From: Malania oleifera
Taxonomy: Eukaryota; Streptophyta; Magnoliopsida; Santalales; Ximeniaceae
Assembly: GCF_029873635.1 (NCBI RefSeq)
Contig: NC_080423.1
Location: 109,447,087-109,511,086, forward strand
Reading direction: 5' to 3'
DNA length: 64,000 bases
Shown here piece by piece: positions 1 to 11,375 of the stretch (the stretch's first letter is position 1; every line of letters starts with the position of its first letter). The position numbers and the translations under genes are program-made. Below the pieces are notes generated by a model. It did no database searches, was not told the DNA's origin, and saw only the letters and a list, made by a program, of their open reading frames with translations.

Positions 1-1138
1 TTAAAATTTTAAATATTAATGATTTATAAAATAAAATTTTCACTCATATATTTGATATATTTTCCATTTTATCTCTCGGTTTCCTTCATAATCAAATATG
101 AAAAATGTAGATTTCTTAATAATTATTTTCCATTTCCCTAATATATTTTGAGTTCCAAACTGTGATTAATCTACCTTAAAATTTGGTACAAAAAATAATG
201 TTTTTTTTTAAATATAAATTTATTAAAAAAAATTTAAAATATCACATAGTTCCTTTGACAATTGATATATTTTTAGTTTTAAAATATTAAAAAATATGTA
301 TATTATTAAAAATTAAAATATTTTCATTTTTATCTTAAAATCTGCTATTGAAAAATGACAATTAAAAATATTTAGAAAACAAAAGTATATTTTGTTGTGA
401 CAGATTAAAATAAATATTGTAAACTTAAATACAGAATTTTAAAACGTTTTCTAATTTGTTGTATTTTAAGATTTGGAAAAAGAAAGGGCAGACTGTGCAG
501 AATGTCCTGATATGGTAATTAATTATTTGGGGGCGAGTGAAGGAGCGCCTGCTGAGTGCTGACGAGTGATGCACCCAGTGAGTCAGCGAGGCAAGGACAG
601 GGTTTGGGTACTTGGGCCTGCCACATGCACACCCATTAATTATAAAAACTCATTTGTATAATAAAGTGAGTTTGGCTATTTGAGTTATTGGTAAATCAAG
701 TTATGGTTTTATAATACATTAATTATGAAAATTAATTGGCAATATTGATTTTTTTATAATTATGCTACGAATTTTATAGTATATAAATAAAATAATAGAT
801 ATTTTGTGTAAAATATTAAATGTATAGCCTCCAAGAGTAGCTAAAATCTTAAACTCACTCTCTTAATTAAATAATTTACTGTATTAAAATATTTTATAAC
901 AAATTTAAATATATTAATAGGAATTTAGGAAAGTAAACTTTTCATTCCAAATAGATTTTTTTTAAAAAAAAATTAGCTCCCCAAATCTTTTTTAATGAGA
1001 CTTAGACCTTATATTAAGTGTGTAACATATATATTATAAATAATTTTTTACGAGTTGAGTACCAGTATAGCTCACATTCAATTATGTACAAATTCACCTC
1101 TGAATAGATGAACAAATTCATTATCTTCGTGAATTAGT
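1..1138. other. AT-rich intergenic spacer
   Basis: No gene is visible. The first 180 bases resemble a dispersed MITE-like family seen again near 4990, 5285 and 20545. A short GC-richer patch lies around 478-640 but has no supportable reading frame. Confidence 0.6.
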
Positions 1139-1483
1139 CGAGTGTATAATGTAACTGTCTTGGGTCCGATTTCAGTGAATTATATAAGTTAAAGATTTTG
1201 TAGTGCACATTGGATTTGGGACCGTGGCATGCTCTCTTGTCCAATCTCTGATACGAGTGTATAATGTAATTGTCTTGGGTCCGATTTCAGTGAATTATAT
1301 AAGTTAAAGATTTTGTAGTGCACATTGGATTTGGGACCGTGGCATGCTCGCTTGTCCAATCTCTGATACGAGTGTATAATGTAACTGTCTTGGGTCCGAT
1401 TTCAGTGAATTATATAAGTTAAAGATTTTGTAGTGCACATTGGATTTGGGACCGTGGCATGCTCTCTTGTCCAATCTCTGATA
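1139..1483. repeat. 115-bp tandem repeat, 3 copies
   Basis: Three head-to-tail units start at 1139, 1254 and 1369, each beginning cgagtgtataatgta and ending in tccaatctctgata. The copies differ by only a couple of bases, so the array is recent or has been homogenised. No reading frame runs through it. The sequence after the last copy, including 'tactattgtcaaagtgg', is not repeated. Confidence 0.95.
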
Positions 1484-1882
1484 CTATTGTCAAAGTGGTT
1501 TACACTTCTGAATAGGATTCATTCACATGATAGTACCCTCAAGATGGCTCTAATACAAATGCGTCAGTCTTGAACCCAACTCTAATAAGCTATTGTCCGC
1601 TTTGACCTATAGATTTTACAAGAACTTCAAATACTATTAATTTTTTTAAAAAAAAATAATATTAAGTGTATAATTTATAATATTTTTATAATTACGTTAA
1701 ACTTAATCACATTCGGATTTAATATCATATTTAGCTTAAAAATTGATAAATTTGAGTTTGTAATGGTTAAGTAGTACATAAATATCTCAAAAGCCAAAAC
1801 TGATTAGTAACAATTACATATAAGTGGTATTTTTGATATTTTTATAAATATATTTATCTAAATTTGTAATTATAAAAATGAT

Positions 1883-1941
<59 letters not shown>

Positions 1942-2289
1942 TGCATCATCCATCATCATCAACACCACACAACGGCGCCATGATGAGAGGTGAGAGTTTT
2001 GGGTTTGAAAGAGATGGAGAGCGTACGAATGAATGAGAAGAGACTTTTTAATATTCGATTTAGTTTAGATGTGGTTTATGAATGGTAAGGACTGGTTGTA
2101 CCTGGGGGACTGTAGCCAGTATTGTACTTTTGGGGTGGTAAAGGTTGAGGTCGTCATCATCAATCCAAGCAGTAAATATTCATGTATAGATATGCATGAC
2201 ATCACACGCTAGGCCTATTTTTGTCATTTTATATACTGTAGACATCCTAATTGAGTTATTTTTTCCCATTTTATCCTTTTTTTTTAAAT
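1484..2289. other. Intergenic spacer with a (CT)n microsatellite
   Basis: A pure CT run occupies 1887-1938. The stretch after it (1939-2220) is of more balanced composition and could be old promoter or UTR sequence, but no coding frame or splice structure is supportable. Confidence 0.55.
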
Positions 2290-3480
2290 ATATTAAATAA
2301 TACATTTCTTAAAAATATAATTTCCGAAATAGTCGGACGACACTGCTTCATGTAGTGTCACGTGTCATTTTAAAAATTATTTTTTAAAAAATATATTATT
2401 TAATATATTTAAAAAAATTTTAAAAATAAATTTTTCTACGTAATAAATTCTTTTACGTAATAAATTAAAAAATAAATTATTTTAATATATATATTTTTTT
2501 AAAATGATAAATAAGAAAATTAATCTTCTGTGTTATAAATTCTTCAGCATAAGATAATTTAAATATTAAGATAATGATTATAAGATAATTCAAATATTAA
2601 GATCAATTATAACAATACAAAATTAAAACAATATATTACTTTAATATGAAATTGAATATAAATACAACCTTATTATTAATAAAAAAAAAGTGCGTAGGAA
2701 AATCATATTTAGAATTTACTATTTCATTAAATATTATCATTAAAATATATAATATAAATAATATTTTGGTATAACTTTTTTATGCGTTTTTACTAAAATT
2801 AATTGTCATCTATATGTAATTCAATGATTAGTTTTAACAATAATATCACAATTTAGCACATCATCTTATATTTATATGTTCAGTATAATTGACAACTATT
2901 GATAAATTCATATGAATAATATAATATTTATAAAAATTGCATGTTGTATGAAAAACTTCAATAATATTATGAACATGTACATATAATATAAATTTATTTG
3001 CGATTGAAAAATAATAACGTACTTATAATATATGTAAACAAAAATGTAACACGGTATATATATTTCAATAATTTTGATAAATATTAATTAAAATTAATTA
3101 TATGATTCTCATGGAGAAAAATTATATTTTATGGTATATATTTATTAAATTTTAAAAATAATTCCAATCATTCTTCCCTATGACTAATTGTCGGGAAAAT
3201 AAATTCTTCTAATGGAATTCCTAGGATGACATGTGGCAAATCTTGCTACCATAAAAGAATTTATTTTCCGATTTATTACTTAGAAGAATTTATTACGTAG
3301 AAGAATTTATTTCTCAATTTATTATTTTAAAAAATATATATTAAAAGAGTTTATTTCCCGATTTATTATGCAGAAAAATTTATTTCCTGATTTATCATTT
3401 TAAAAAAATATATATTAAATAATATCTTTTTTGGGAAAATAATTCCTGAAATGACACGTGGCAAATCTCGCTTGAAATTT
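2290..3480. repeat. AT-rich dispersed repeats in inverted and direct arrangement
   Basis: The block 2336-2490, with gacacgtgtcat-like and 'ctacgtaataaattc' motifs, reappears in reverse complement at about 3200-3410. The phrase gggaaaataa...gacacgtggcaaatct occurs twice in direct orientation, near 3193 and 3433. This looks like the ends of one or more non-autonomous DNA elements (MITE type). Termini and target duplications could not be fixed by eye. Confidence 0.4.
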
Positions 3481-3689
3481 GAGCTTGAGTTGTTAAAAAC
3501 CAACTTGCAAGTCTAACAAGCTTGTTTAGTTGACGAGCTTGAAATTTGAGCTTGAGTTCGACTTGGTTAACTTAATAAATGAGTTTGAACAAACTCTTAT
3601 CAAGTCGAGCACTAAATAGCTCACGAGTAGTTTGGCTCATTTGTAATCTTGTCAATTTTCCTTTATATATGACAAAAAGACAAACTTTA

Positions 3690-3800
3690 TCAAGAGCATT
3701 ACACTTTTTTTTTTTTATCCTAAAAGAGGGTGACAACTCCATTTATTTATTAATATACTCTCACTTTTGGCGGAAGAATACCGTGGTTACAAGATAAGCA
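3690..3800 (-). repeat. LINE-like 3' tail (copy 1)
   Basis: A T-run near 3705 is followed by a block ending 'gaataccgtggttac'. The same block, again after a T-run, lies at 18098-18185. Read on the minus strand both end in poly(A), as expected of an L1-type LINE 3' end. Family assignment is inference from the poly(A) and the recurring block. Confidence 0.4.
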
Positions 3801-4299
3801 AAAGGGAGATTATAGAAAAATCCTTTAAAAAAAATAACATTAGTAACCAACCAAATCAAGACAACAAAATTAAGTATAACTAACAAAAAAAAAACATAAA
3901 TACAACAAAAAACAAATCAAAATGCACCGAACAAAACTCTAAAATTGAACTACTATTAGAAAAATGAAAGAAAAACTATAAAAAAACTATTTGACTTAAC
4001 CATCATTAATTTTTTTTCCTAATTTATAGTCATATTTAACTAATTTTTTATTTTTACAGTATTTAATAGAAAAAATAATTTAAAAAATATATCATAAAAA
4101 TTTTGATCTAAATCCTAATTGTTTCAGGAGTTAAATATTTTTTAAAAATCTGTGATATTTTTAAGATTCCAAAAGAAAACTTTAAGATTTTTAAATTTAA
4201 AATATATTAGAAATGATCGGAATTTTTATTCTTTTCTTCATGTTTTAAAAAATAGATTTATTTTTTCGCATTTTAAACGGACGTAAAATGAGCAATAAG
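3801..4299. other. AT-rich spacer
   Basis: Low-complexity A/T sequence. Nothing recognisable on either strand. Confidence 0.6.
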
Positions 4300-4860
4300 G
4301 GGAGAGAATGTTGGTGAGTAATGAATGGCGAAAAAGAGTTTTATTTGATGGGACGAAGTGGGCCCCGCCGACTGAGCAACCGCCAGTAGATGCCACTAAT
4401 GGCTGCCACGTTAGCCGCGGAATATTCCCTCGAAGTTGCAAAGTTAGTTGGCAAATGGCCATCAGAGTTGTTCCTCCGCCACTTCATATTTTAATTTTTC
4501 CAAAAAATAATAATTAAATTAAAAAACGAAAATCCAAAATGTAAAAATCCACGCTCTCCGCAAGCGCGTGGTCCCAGGAATCCTAAAAATCGAAAGAGCC
4601 AAAGGAAGGAGCGGGCAAAGGGCATGGCGATGGATTTATGGGCCGATAAGGTGGCCCCACGTTATCGGCCACCTTATCGGCCCATGACGTTTTGCGGGCC
4701 GAACCCACGTGATCCCAACTCTATTTTATATATATATATATATATATATTTCCCGTACTTTTCCGCTGTTTGTCCTACTTCCCCCCTCTGTTCATGTACA
4801 TCTCCTGTCTACTATTATTTTTTTTTTTTTACTTTTTTAATTTTTCCAAGCAATTAAAAA
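4300..4860 (+). promoter_or_regulatory. GC-richer promoter-like patch with a 19-bp perfect inverted repeat
   Basis: This is an island of higher GC in AT-rich DNA. It contains a perfect 19-bp inverted repeat (4638-4656 and 4667-4685, 10-base loop, stem with TGGGCC/GGCCCA ends), a CACGTG G-box at 4708-4713, and a (TA)n run at 4728-4750 that could act as a TATA region. A pyrimidine-rich tract follows. No coding exon downstream could be supported, so this may be an orphaned promoter, an unannotated small RNA locus or an element end. The repeat and G-box are seen directly; function is inference. Confidence 0.35.
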
Positions 4861-4984
4861 ATATTAAAAATACTATACAACCCTCAACTCCTACAGCCCC
4901 CCTTGTAAGTCCCAACTGCCTTAAATTATTTTGTGTTAAAACCTTAAATATTATAAATTATTTAAGGGTATGGTTATAAATTGT

Positions 4985-5490
4985 CCGACTATGTTTGGAT
5001 CAATGATTTTATTTGAAAAAAAAATCGAAAGGAAAATGAGGAAATTTATTTTTATTATATTTTTTTCTATATTAATTATTATAGAAAATAAAAATTTAAA
5101 AATATGAAAAAATCAAATATTAATAATGTATAGAATTAAAATGTTGTTTATAGATTTAGTGTATTTTTTATTTTCTTTTTCATTTTCCTAGGTAACCAAA
5201 CATAAAAATGAGAATTTCTTAATATTTTCCTTTCCTTTTCTTTCCTTAGTGTTTTCTCACTTCCAAATCGAGCGTGAGGGTCCATTATGATCAAAGATTT
5301 TACTTGTGAAAAGGAAAAAAAAGATGAAATCCATTTTCATGTGTAAAATTATAATTTTGTTCATAGATTTGGTATATCTTTTATTTTCTTTCTTACTTTC
5401 CTTAATAACAAAACATGAAAATGTGGTTTCCTTAATATTTTTTTCCTTTTCCTAATATTTTGTGAATTTCAAATAGAGTATAAGAGTTCT
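4985..5490. repeat. Two adjacent copies of a MITE-like hairpin repeat
   Basis: Units at about 4985-5275 and 5285-5490 share a purine-rich left part (gaaaggaaaatgaggaaa) and a pyrimidine-rich right part (ttttcctttccttttctttc) that can fold on each other, ending near 'cttccaaatcgagc'. Related copies lie at 1-180 and 20545-20860. Size and self-complementarity suggest a non-autonomous DNA transposon (MITE), but terminal repeats are imperfect. Confidence 0.45.
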
Positions 5491-5765
5491 TTTTTATTTT
5501 TTATTAACTTGATTAGGTTATGTTAAACGCTTAAATAGATTTACATAATATACAACTAGTCAATCCTTTTCTATTAGCTAGCATAGGCTAAGATTTAGTT
5601 TCATATCATTGACTACAAGTTTTAGATTTAGATTTGTACGAATTTAGACGAGATATAATATAATTTTGTATCATATATATTTTTACCAAAATCTACAAAA
5701 AGAAAATTGAACTCATAGAATTAGCTAAATGTAATCCAAGAATGATACAAGATAGATATCATAAT

Positions 5766-6198
5766 TGATATGCCCATAATAAGCTAGCTAATGAAGGCAG
5801 GTCAACACTAACCTCGCACTTTCTCCGGGTTTGACATTCTGGCGAGTAGTTAGCTCCGATCCAATAAAGAGGAGGAGAGATCCACTCCAATGCCCTTAAT
5901 AACCGAATAATAGGTGCACACATTTATTGTTGGAGAGCGATTCACGCTTCCGTACAATAAATGCCAGCCAACCGGCGGTCAACTCGAGCCCCTATAAGAA
6001 GGGATTTGGAGAAAAGGCAAAGGTAAGTCATTCAACCCAATTATACTGTTGCATTCAGCCTCTCTACAAACATTCCTCTTACCTAGGCATCGGAGTGACC
6101 CCCCGGAGTACACCCCGGGTCCTCCAAGCCTTTATTTTCTTCCTCTTTTAGGTCAACGGAAGTCGAAGGAGCATCCTAGCTATTTTCACCCCGCAACA
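5766..6198 (+). repeat. Left LTR of the non-autonomous element
   Basis: Starts tgatatgccc and ends ccgcaaca, directly before the primer-site-like sequence. The part from 'cgattcacgctt' to 'cctccaagcc' aligns with the right LTR; the first half is much less similar. Confidence 0.65.
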
Positions 6199-6312
6199 GT
6201 TGGCGCCGTCTGTGGGAACTTCTTGAGAAGTTTTCTCTTTCAATCCTTGATCATGACTACATCAGATAATTGAAGGTCGATGCATTGGCTCAATTAAGAT
6301 TGTCTGAAATAA

Positions 6313-6690
6313 CACCTAGACGTACTCGACGTTGTCCGATCCATCGCCAATTGGGACCCTACCCAGTGCAAACTCTTCATTCTCGGAATTGGATGGGACA
6401 CTACCATCAAGAACCTCCACAATCTCTTCTCCACCTACGGTGACCTCGAAGAGGCCGTCGCGATTCTTAGCAAGGTCATTGGGAAAAGTAAAGGATACGA
6501 ATTTATTACGTTCAAGCATGTCAATGGCACTTTACTTGTGTTGAAGAAGCCAACTAAGAAAATTGATGGACGAATAACCGGGACCCAGCTTGCGATATTG
6601 GGAAATTTTGGATCTAATACGAATCTGACTACAATTGATGTTTCTATGCACAAGATTTATGTAGCCAACGTGCCTATTCTCAAGGTATGA
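6313..6690 (+). pseudogene. Captured fragment of a UBA2-type RRM RNA-binding protein gene
   Basis: The plus-strand frame 6313-6690 reads as the first RRM of the plant UBA2 / hnRNP-like family, whose full proteins carry two RRMs and bind U-rich RNA in the nucleus. Visible marks are the pre-RRM segment DVVRSIANWDPTQ, RNP2 (KLFILGIGWDTT), RNP1 (GKSKGYEFITF), the post-RRM segment KKIDGRITGTQLAILGN, the linker DVSMHKIYVANVP at the start of the second RRM, and then a stop. There is no ATG in frame and upstream homology is lost, so it is a partial copy of the host gene. It sits just after the primer-site region of an LTR element and is free of introns over its length. Family identity is fairly sure. 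That it was captured by the element is inference from its position between the two LTRs. Confidence 0.75.
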
Positions 6691-7568
6691 TTTTTTTTCC
6701 ATCATACAATAGTAATTTTAAAAAAATAAAATAAATAGATGTCATAGTTTCAACACTTGAAGAGTTCCACCTTAATGGCTAATAATAATTAATAGGATGT
6801 TCAAGATATTTAATTGATTGAACAGTGACTTATGTACTAAATGCATAGTGGGGTCATGACAGCTACACTGCCAGTCAAATAAACAAAGCCAAACTTTAAA
6901 ATTCCAATAGGTTAGTCGAATGCACCATGGGGTCAGCAATAATGTCTCTTGCACATTCATGTGCTCTAAATAGTGAATTTGAAATTACAATTTGAAATTT
7001 GAGTTAAAATTGCAATGCACACAGAAATTGCATAATTGTAGCAACTGCAATCGGCAAAACCCCAAATAGCAAAACTGAGCTTCTTAGTGACATTTAGTTA
7101 AGCACCTAGAGCTCAATCAGCTGAATAATCCACACCATAATCAAAACAAATAGTAACAAAATCACCATCGTTAATGGTAGACATCTCGCAAATCTCAATC
7201 TTAGACTTCAATCTGCCACTGCACTCACAACCCCATCCAACATGGGACTCACGAATCAACTGGGATACAATCGAATAATCTGAGTTTATAAACCCCACAT
7301 ATGACACAGACAACATAAAAATAGTCTGCGAAATCTATAACATTGCACGCTTACTTGCAGTTCCCTTTGCCACAAATGATCGAACACTTGGTGCATACAC
7401 ATCCAAACCCTTTGAATCAAATCCATCTTGAACCGATTAAGAATCCTAACTGATATTGAAAATGCCAAAGCTCACATCTTTAACCCCAATGAAATTAAAA
7501 CTGTATGAACTTGTCAAATTGAACAACCATCCCGGCATCATAAATTATCAAAATGTTACTGAAGATAT
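6691..7568. other. Interior of the non-autonomous element, unassigned
   Basis: No gag, pol or host-gene similarity could be recognised between the captured RRM fragment and the tandem array. Short open frames occur on both strands but show no family motif. Confidence 0.5.
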
Positions 7569-8060
7569 AGCCCAAAAAATGAGTACAACTCATTAGGTAA
7601 GGAAAAATCGGCCCAACTGACGAGCAACGCTCGTGAGGCCAAACTGCCCAAAAAATGAGCACAGCTCATTAGGCAAAGAAAAATTGGCCCAACTGATGAG
7701 CAACGCTCGTGAGGCCAGAAGACTGCCCAAAAAATGAGCACGACTCATTAAGTAAGGAAGAATTGGCCCAACTGACAAGCAACGCTCATGAGGCCAGAAG
7801 ACTGCCCAAAAAATGAGCACATCTCATTAGGCAAAGAAGAATCAGCTCAACTGACGAGCAACGCTCGTGAGGCCAGAAGACTGCCCAAAAAATGAGCACA
7901 ACTCATTAGACAAAGAAGAATCGGCCCCAACTGACGAGCAACGCTTGTGAGGCCCAGAAACGACCCAAAATATGAGCACAGCTCATTAGACCAGAAACTA
8001 CAAAAAAGAAGAGCACGAGTCATGAAGCCACAACTCACAAGCAGCCCAAAATGCCTCAAG
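7569..8060. repeat. ~79-bp tandem array inside the LTR element
   Basis: About six head-to-tail units start at roughly 7569, 7646, 7726, 7804, 7882 and 7962, each beginning gcccaaaaaatgagcac. Every unit carries two small hairpins: ACGAGC-aac-GCTCGT and GAGC-aca-GCTC (or TGAG...CTCA). Tandem arrays in the 3' non-coding part are known for Tat-lineage Gypsy elements, which fits the position just before the purine tract and right LTR. Confidence 0.9.
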
Positions 8061-8149
8061 AAGAGCTGCTCGAAATAAAAAATAAAAAAAATACTACTTT
8101 TGAACTTTGGAAGCCAGCTTCAAAAATTTGAAACTAAAGGGGGGACAAC

Positions 8150-8576
8150 TAATATACCCCAAATATATCACTTACCATAAATCCAAAGGAGACTAGAGCC
8201 CAACATTGATGAGGGCAATTACCACCTAAGTCAACTGCTCAGGCAACGCAATTGATGCCGGCTCCATGATAACTAGAGCAATCTATGCCAACGTTATAAC
8301 AACCGGAACGATTCACGCTTGCCCCATAATTCGCTAATAAATGACATATCACCCTTGGGTCAAACTTCATCACTATAAATGGGGATTCAGAGAAGAGGCT
8401 AAGGTATCTCATTCTAAACTCTACTTTACTGTTGTATAAAAAACTTCTCAAGCCAATCCCTGACTTAGGCATCGGAGCGATCCCTCGGAGTACGTCCTCC
8501 AAGCCTTGCTTATTTATCTCTTTTCGGGTGGTCGTGATCAGGGATCATGAAGGTCGTTCAATTTTTGGCTGCAACA
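8150..8576 (+). repeat. Right LTR of the non-autonomous element
   Basis: Starts taatatacccc after a purine tract and ends ggctgcaaca before the target duplication ATAAT. Shares 'cgattcacgctt', 'ctataa..ggggatt', 'taggcatcggag' and 'cctccaagcc' in the same order as the left LTR. Confidence 0.65.
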
Positions 8577-8581
8577 ATAAT

Positions 8582-10698
8582 CAATTTAGTTTTATTCGAC
8601 AATCTAATCTCGAAAACTTTAACCGCTAAAATAAATGCATTCTAAAGAATTGATCTCAAAACATACGAATTACAAAATTTTTGGCTTTAGAATTTGCTCT
8701 TAGCGTTTAGTTATTATATAAAGAATTTTTATTTCAAATATTTAAGAGACACTTGAGCAACTACAAGTAAAAACCTGAAATTTTTTGTAAGATTTGAATT
8801 TTGGGAAACATGATAATGGTATTGTTAAATTAACTAATTTATTTGAACAACTTTTTGATTAATTATATTACAAGTAATAGCCCTATGGTTAATTGATTTG
8901 GTTAGCAAATCTTTTTATTAATATTTTTAATTAGTATATGTAAGTATACTTGAATAAATTATACTATGTTGGAAAAATAATAGAAGGAAAAAACATATAT
9001 TAATAAAATTAATAAAAACAAATATTAATAAAATTAATAAAAATATTAGCCCATAAAGTTTGCATTATAAACTCTTATATTTTTTATTTATTTATAAAAA
9101 TAATTTAATTCATGAATTTTTTTTTATGTTATTTCGAACCATCCTTTAATGACAAAAAATAAATTAATAAATTAACAATTTTATAAAAACTCGTGTTCAA
9201 AAATATTAAAAATTTCAAAAAACATGTGCAGTGAGCTAAGCATTTAGGTTGCAATAAAAATAATGGGTGCACTGTTTATTTTGTATAAATATATTTCTTT
9301 GAAGTACAAGGTTTATTTAAATAACAAAAAGTTAAATGAAAAAGAAATGAGGAGTACGGGGCTAAATATTAATATTGAGGAAATGGTGGGGTGGGATTTT
9401 GTATTTTGGGAGTCAGACTGTGGGCGTCACGTGGTGACGTTAATTGGAACTTTTGTTTCGGCCTACGGCACAATTTCTAATTAATTTAACTTTCACCCAT
9501 TCCCAAGCAAATGATAATTAAATAGAAAATTTAAGGATTTTTTTTTTTAACTTTTAAATCGAAGATATAATTTTCTACTGGCCCTTGTCTAATAGTCAAT
9601 AATTAAAAAAAAAAAAATGAAAAAAATACTCTATTTCAAGTTAATCGCAATTTTTATGTTGTGAAAATAATTTAATTTTTTTTAATATAATTTTAAAGCA
9701 ATACAAAACAAAATTACCTTTGCTGCAGCTTAAAAAATTTTAGGGATCTTTTCAAAAATTTTAAGAAATTCAGGGACCTTCTTAGAAATTTATCAAAAAA
9801 ACACAATCCTTCATTTGTATTTTATAAAAAAATATTTTTTAAAAAAGAAAACTGTGTTGTTTTAACAAATTTCAGAAGAGATCTATGAGATTTTTGAAAC
9901 TTCACAGAAAGTTTGTAGCATTTCTGATATCTCAATTGCCTTTTACCTTTAACTTTAAAATAGTAACAATATCATATTATTATTATTTTTAATATTTATA
10001 TAAAATATTTGAGTTTTTTTGTTTTTGGTTTGTGGAAAACATGTTTACTTTTTAATTTTAGTTTCTTAAAAAATGTGAAAATAATTGCATTATGTTCTAA
10101 TTTCAAACATATATGAAAAGTCTAAAGATATATATATTTTTGTGAAAAATTTTCATGTTTGATAGATCACTATTTTTTTTCATAAAATTATTATAAAAAT
10201 TGAAAATATAGAAATATATTTAATAAATTCAAAAAATTAAAAGTAATAATTGGTATTTTGTTGCACTAGAACAAGTCCTCAAGTTCTTAATTTAATTTTG
10301 TTAACTTATGACTAATATTCAGATGAGATATCCACTTGGATTTTGTGACAAATGGAAACACTCAAATATAATTGTATTATCATAGAAAGGTAATTTGGAA
10401 TTTTTATGTGGGAATTATTGTAGTTGAGGGTGAAATCCTAAGACAATTTTCTATTAATAGTGAAAATTGTGTAGAGGTTTTGAGGATGAAGGCACATTGT
10501 GGAACAACGTAAATTTATGCTCTTCTTTTTACTTTTAAATTTTCTTTTTATATTTACTCTATCTGCATGTGTATAAGTTTAGGGCATAATTTCATAATAT
10601 ATACATTTATACTTTGGGTTACGATGACAAGTAGCCACTTGAGTAAATATCTAACTTTATCATAATGCCCACTTGAGTGAAATTTTGTAACTATGCAC

Positions 10699-10733
<35 letters not shown>

Positions 10734-11097
10734 TCTATTGTCTTTTTATATTTTGTGCTTCTTTTGTTAATTTTATATTATTATATTATATTTTATTTAG
10801 CAAAAATTATTTATGCAGCTTGTACCGAGTCTTTTATTGGGATGGGAGAATATCAAAATGTAGAAGTATAAGAATGCTAAAATCAAAGGATGAAGAATAA
10901 ATTTAGGGTTTAACAAAGTCATAAATTCCTATGCTATCATTTACAAGAGAAAATTTATATTTAATAATTTCAAAACTAAAATCTTGACTTAAAAAATTTT
11001 GTTCAAAAAAAGAATATCGAATGAGAAATGTGCTATTTACTCTTATTGTATAATTCTAAATTTAATAAGCATCTAATAAATTAACTTAAAATTATTG
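8582..11097. other. AT-rich spacer
   Basis: Long A/T-rich stretch with poly(A) and poly(T) runs and an (AAT)n microsatellite at 10700-10733. The open frames at 9263-9484 and 10677-10871 are low-complexity and show no family motif. No gene is supported. Confidence 0.6.
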
Positions 11098-11108
11098 TTT
11101 CAATCAAC

Positions 11109-11295
11109 GAAGGGAGTTTAGGCGTAATGGTAAGGTTATTGCCATGTGTCAGGTCACAAATTTGAGGCATGAAAATATTCTCTTATAAAAATGTAAGATA
11201 AGACTGCGTACTATAAACCCATTGTGATCCGTCTTTTTCCCGAATCCCGCATACGCACGAGCTTTGTGCACCGAGCTGTCATTTTTTTTTTTTTT
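11109..11295 (+). mobile_element. tRNA-derived SINE (Au-like)
   Basis: The 5' part has a Pol III box A-like ggcgtaatggtaagg (11121-11135) and a box B-like ggtcacaaatttgag (11152-11166). The body has the plant SINE blocks aagactgcgtac, 'cccattgtgatccg' and 'gagctttgtgcaccgagctg'. It ends in a T-run (11282-11295), as Au-type SINEs do. Near-identical flanks tttcaatcaac (11098-11108) and tttcaaacaac (11293-11303) look like the target duplication. Family name is from remembered consensus features. Confidence 0.8.
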
Positions 11296-11303
11296 CAAAC
11301 AAC

Positions 11304-11343
11304 AAACCTTAATAAAAATTATTGAATTTTATTACTATTATAA

Positions 11344-11375
<32 letters not shown>

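Larger units (their letters stand above)
5766..8576 (+). mobile_element. Non-autonomous LTR element carrying a host gene fragment
   Basis: The element has two direct terminal repeats, 5766-6198 and 8150-8576. The left one starts TG and both end gcaaca. They are flanked by identical 5-bp target duplications, ATAAT at 5761-5765 and 8577-8581. A primer-site-like ttggcgccgtctgtggg (6200-6216) follows the left repeat and a purine tract (aaaggggggacaac, 8136-8149) precedes the right one. This layout is typical of plant Ty3/Gypsy elements of the Tat/Athila side. No gag or pol is recognisable, so it is a LARD-like, non-autonomous fossil. Inside are a UBA2-type RRM gene fragment (6313-6690) and a ~79-bp tandem array (7569-8060). 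The two LTRs are strongly diverged, so the copy is old. Confidence 0.7.

Noticed and set aside
7569-8060. Regular repeats that could be taken for a CRISPR array
   Set aside because: Units are contiguous with no unique spacers, and the genome is a plant.
9263-9484. 73-residue open frame on the plus strand
   Set aside because: AT-biased composition, no splice context and no recognised domain.
11109-11180. Possible tRNA gene
   Set aside because: Box A and box B are present but no cloverleaf or anticodon stem; the 3' body and T-tail identify a SINE.
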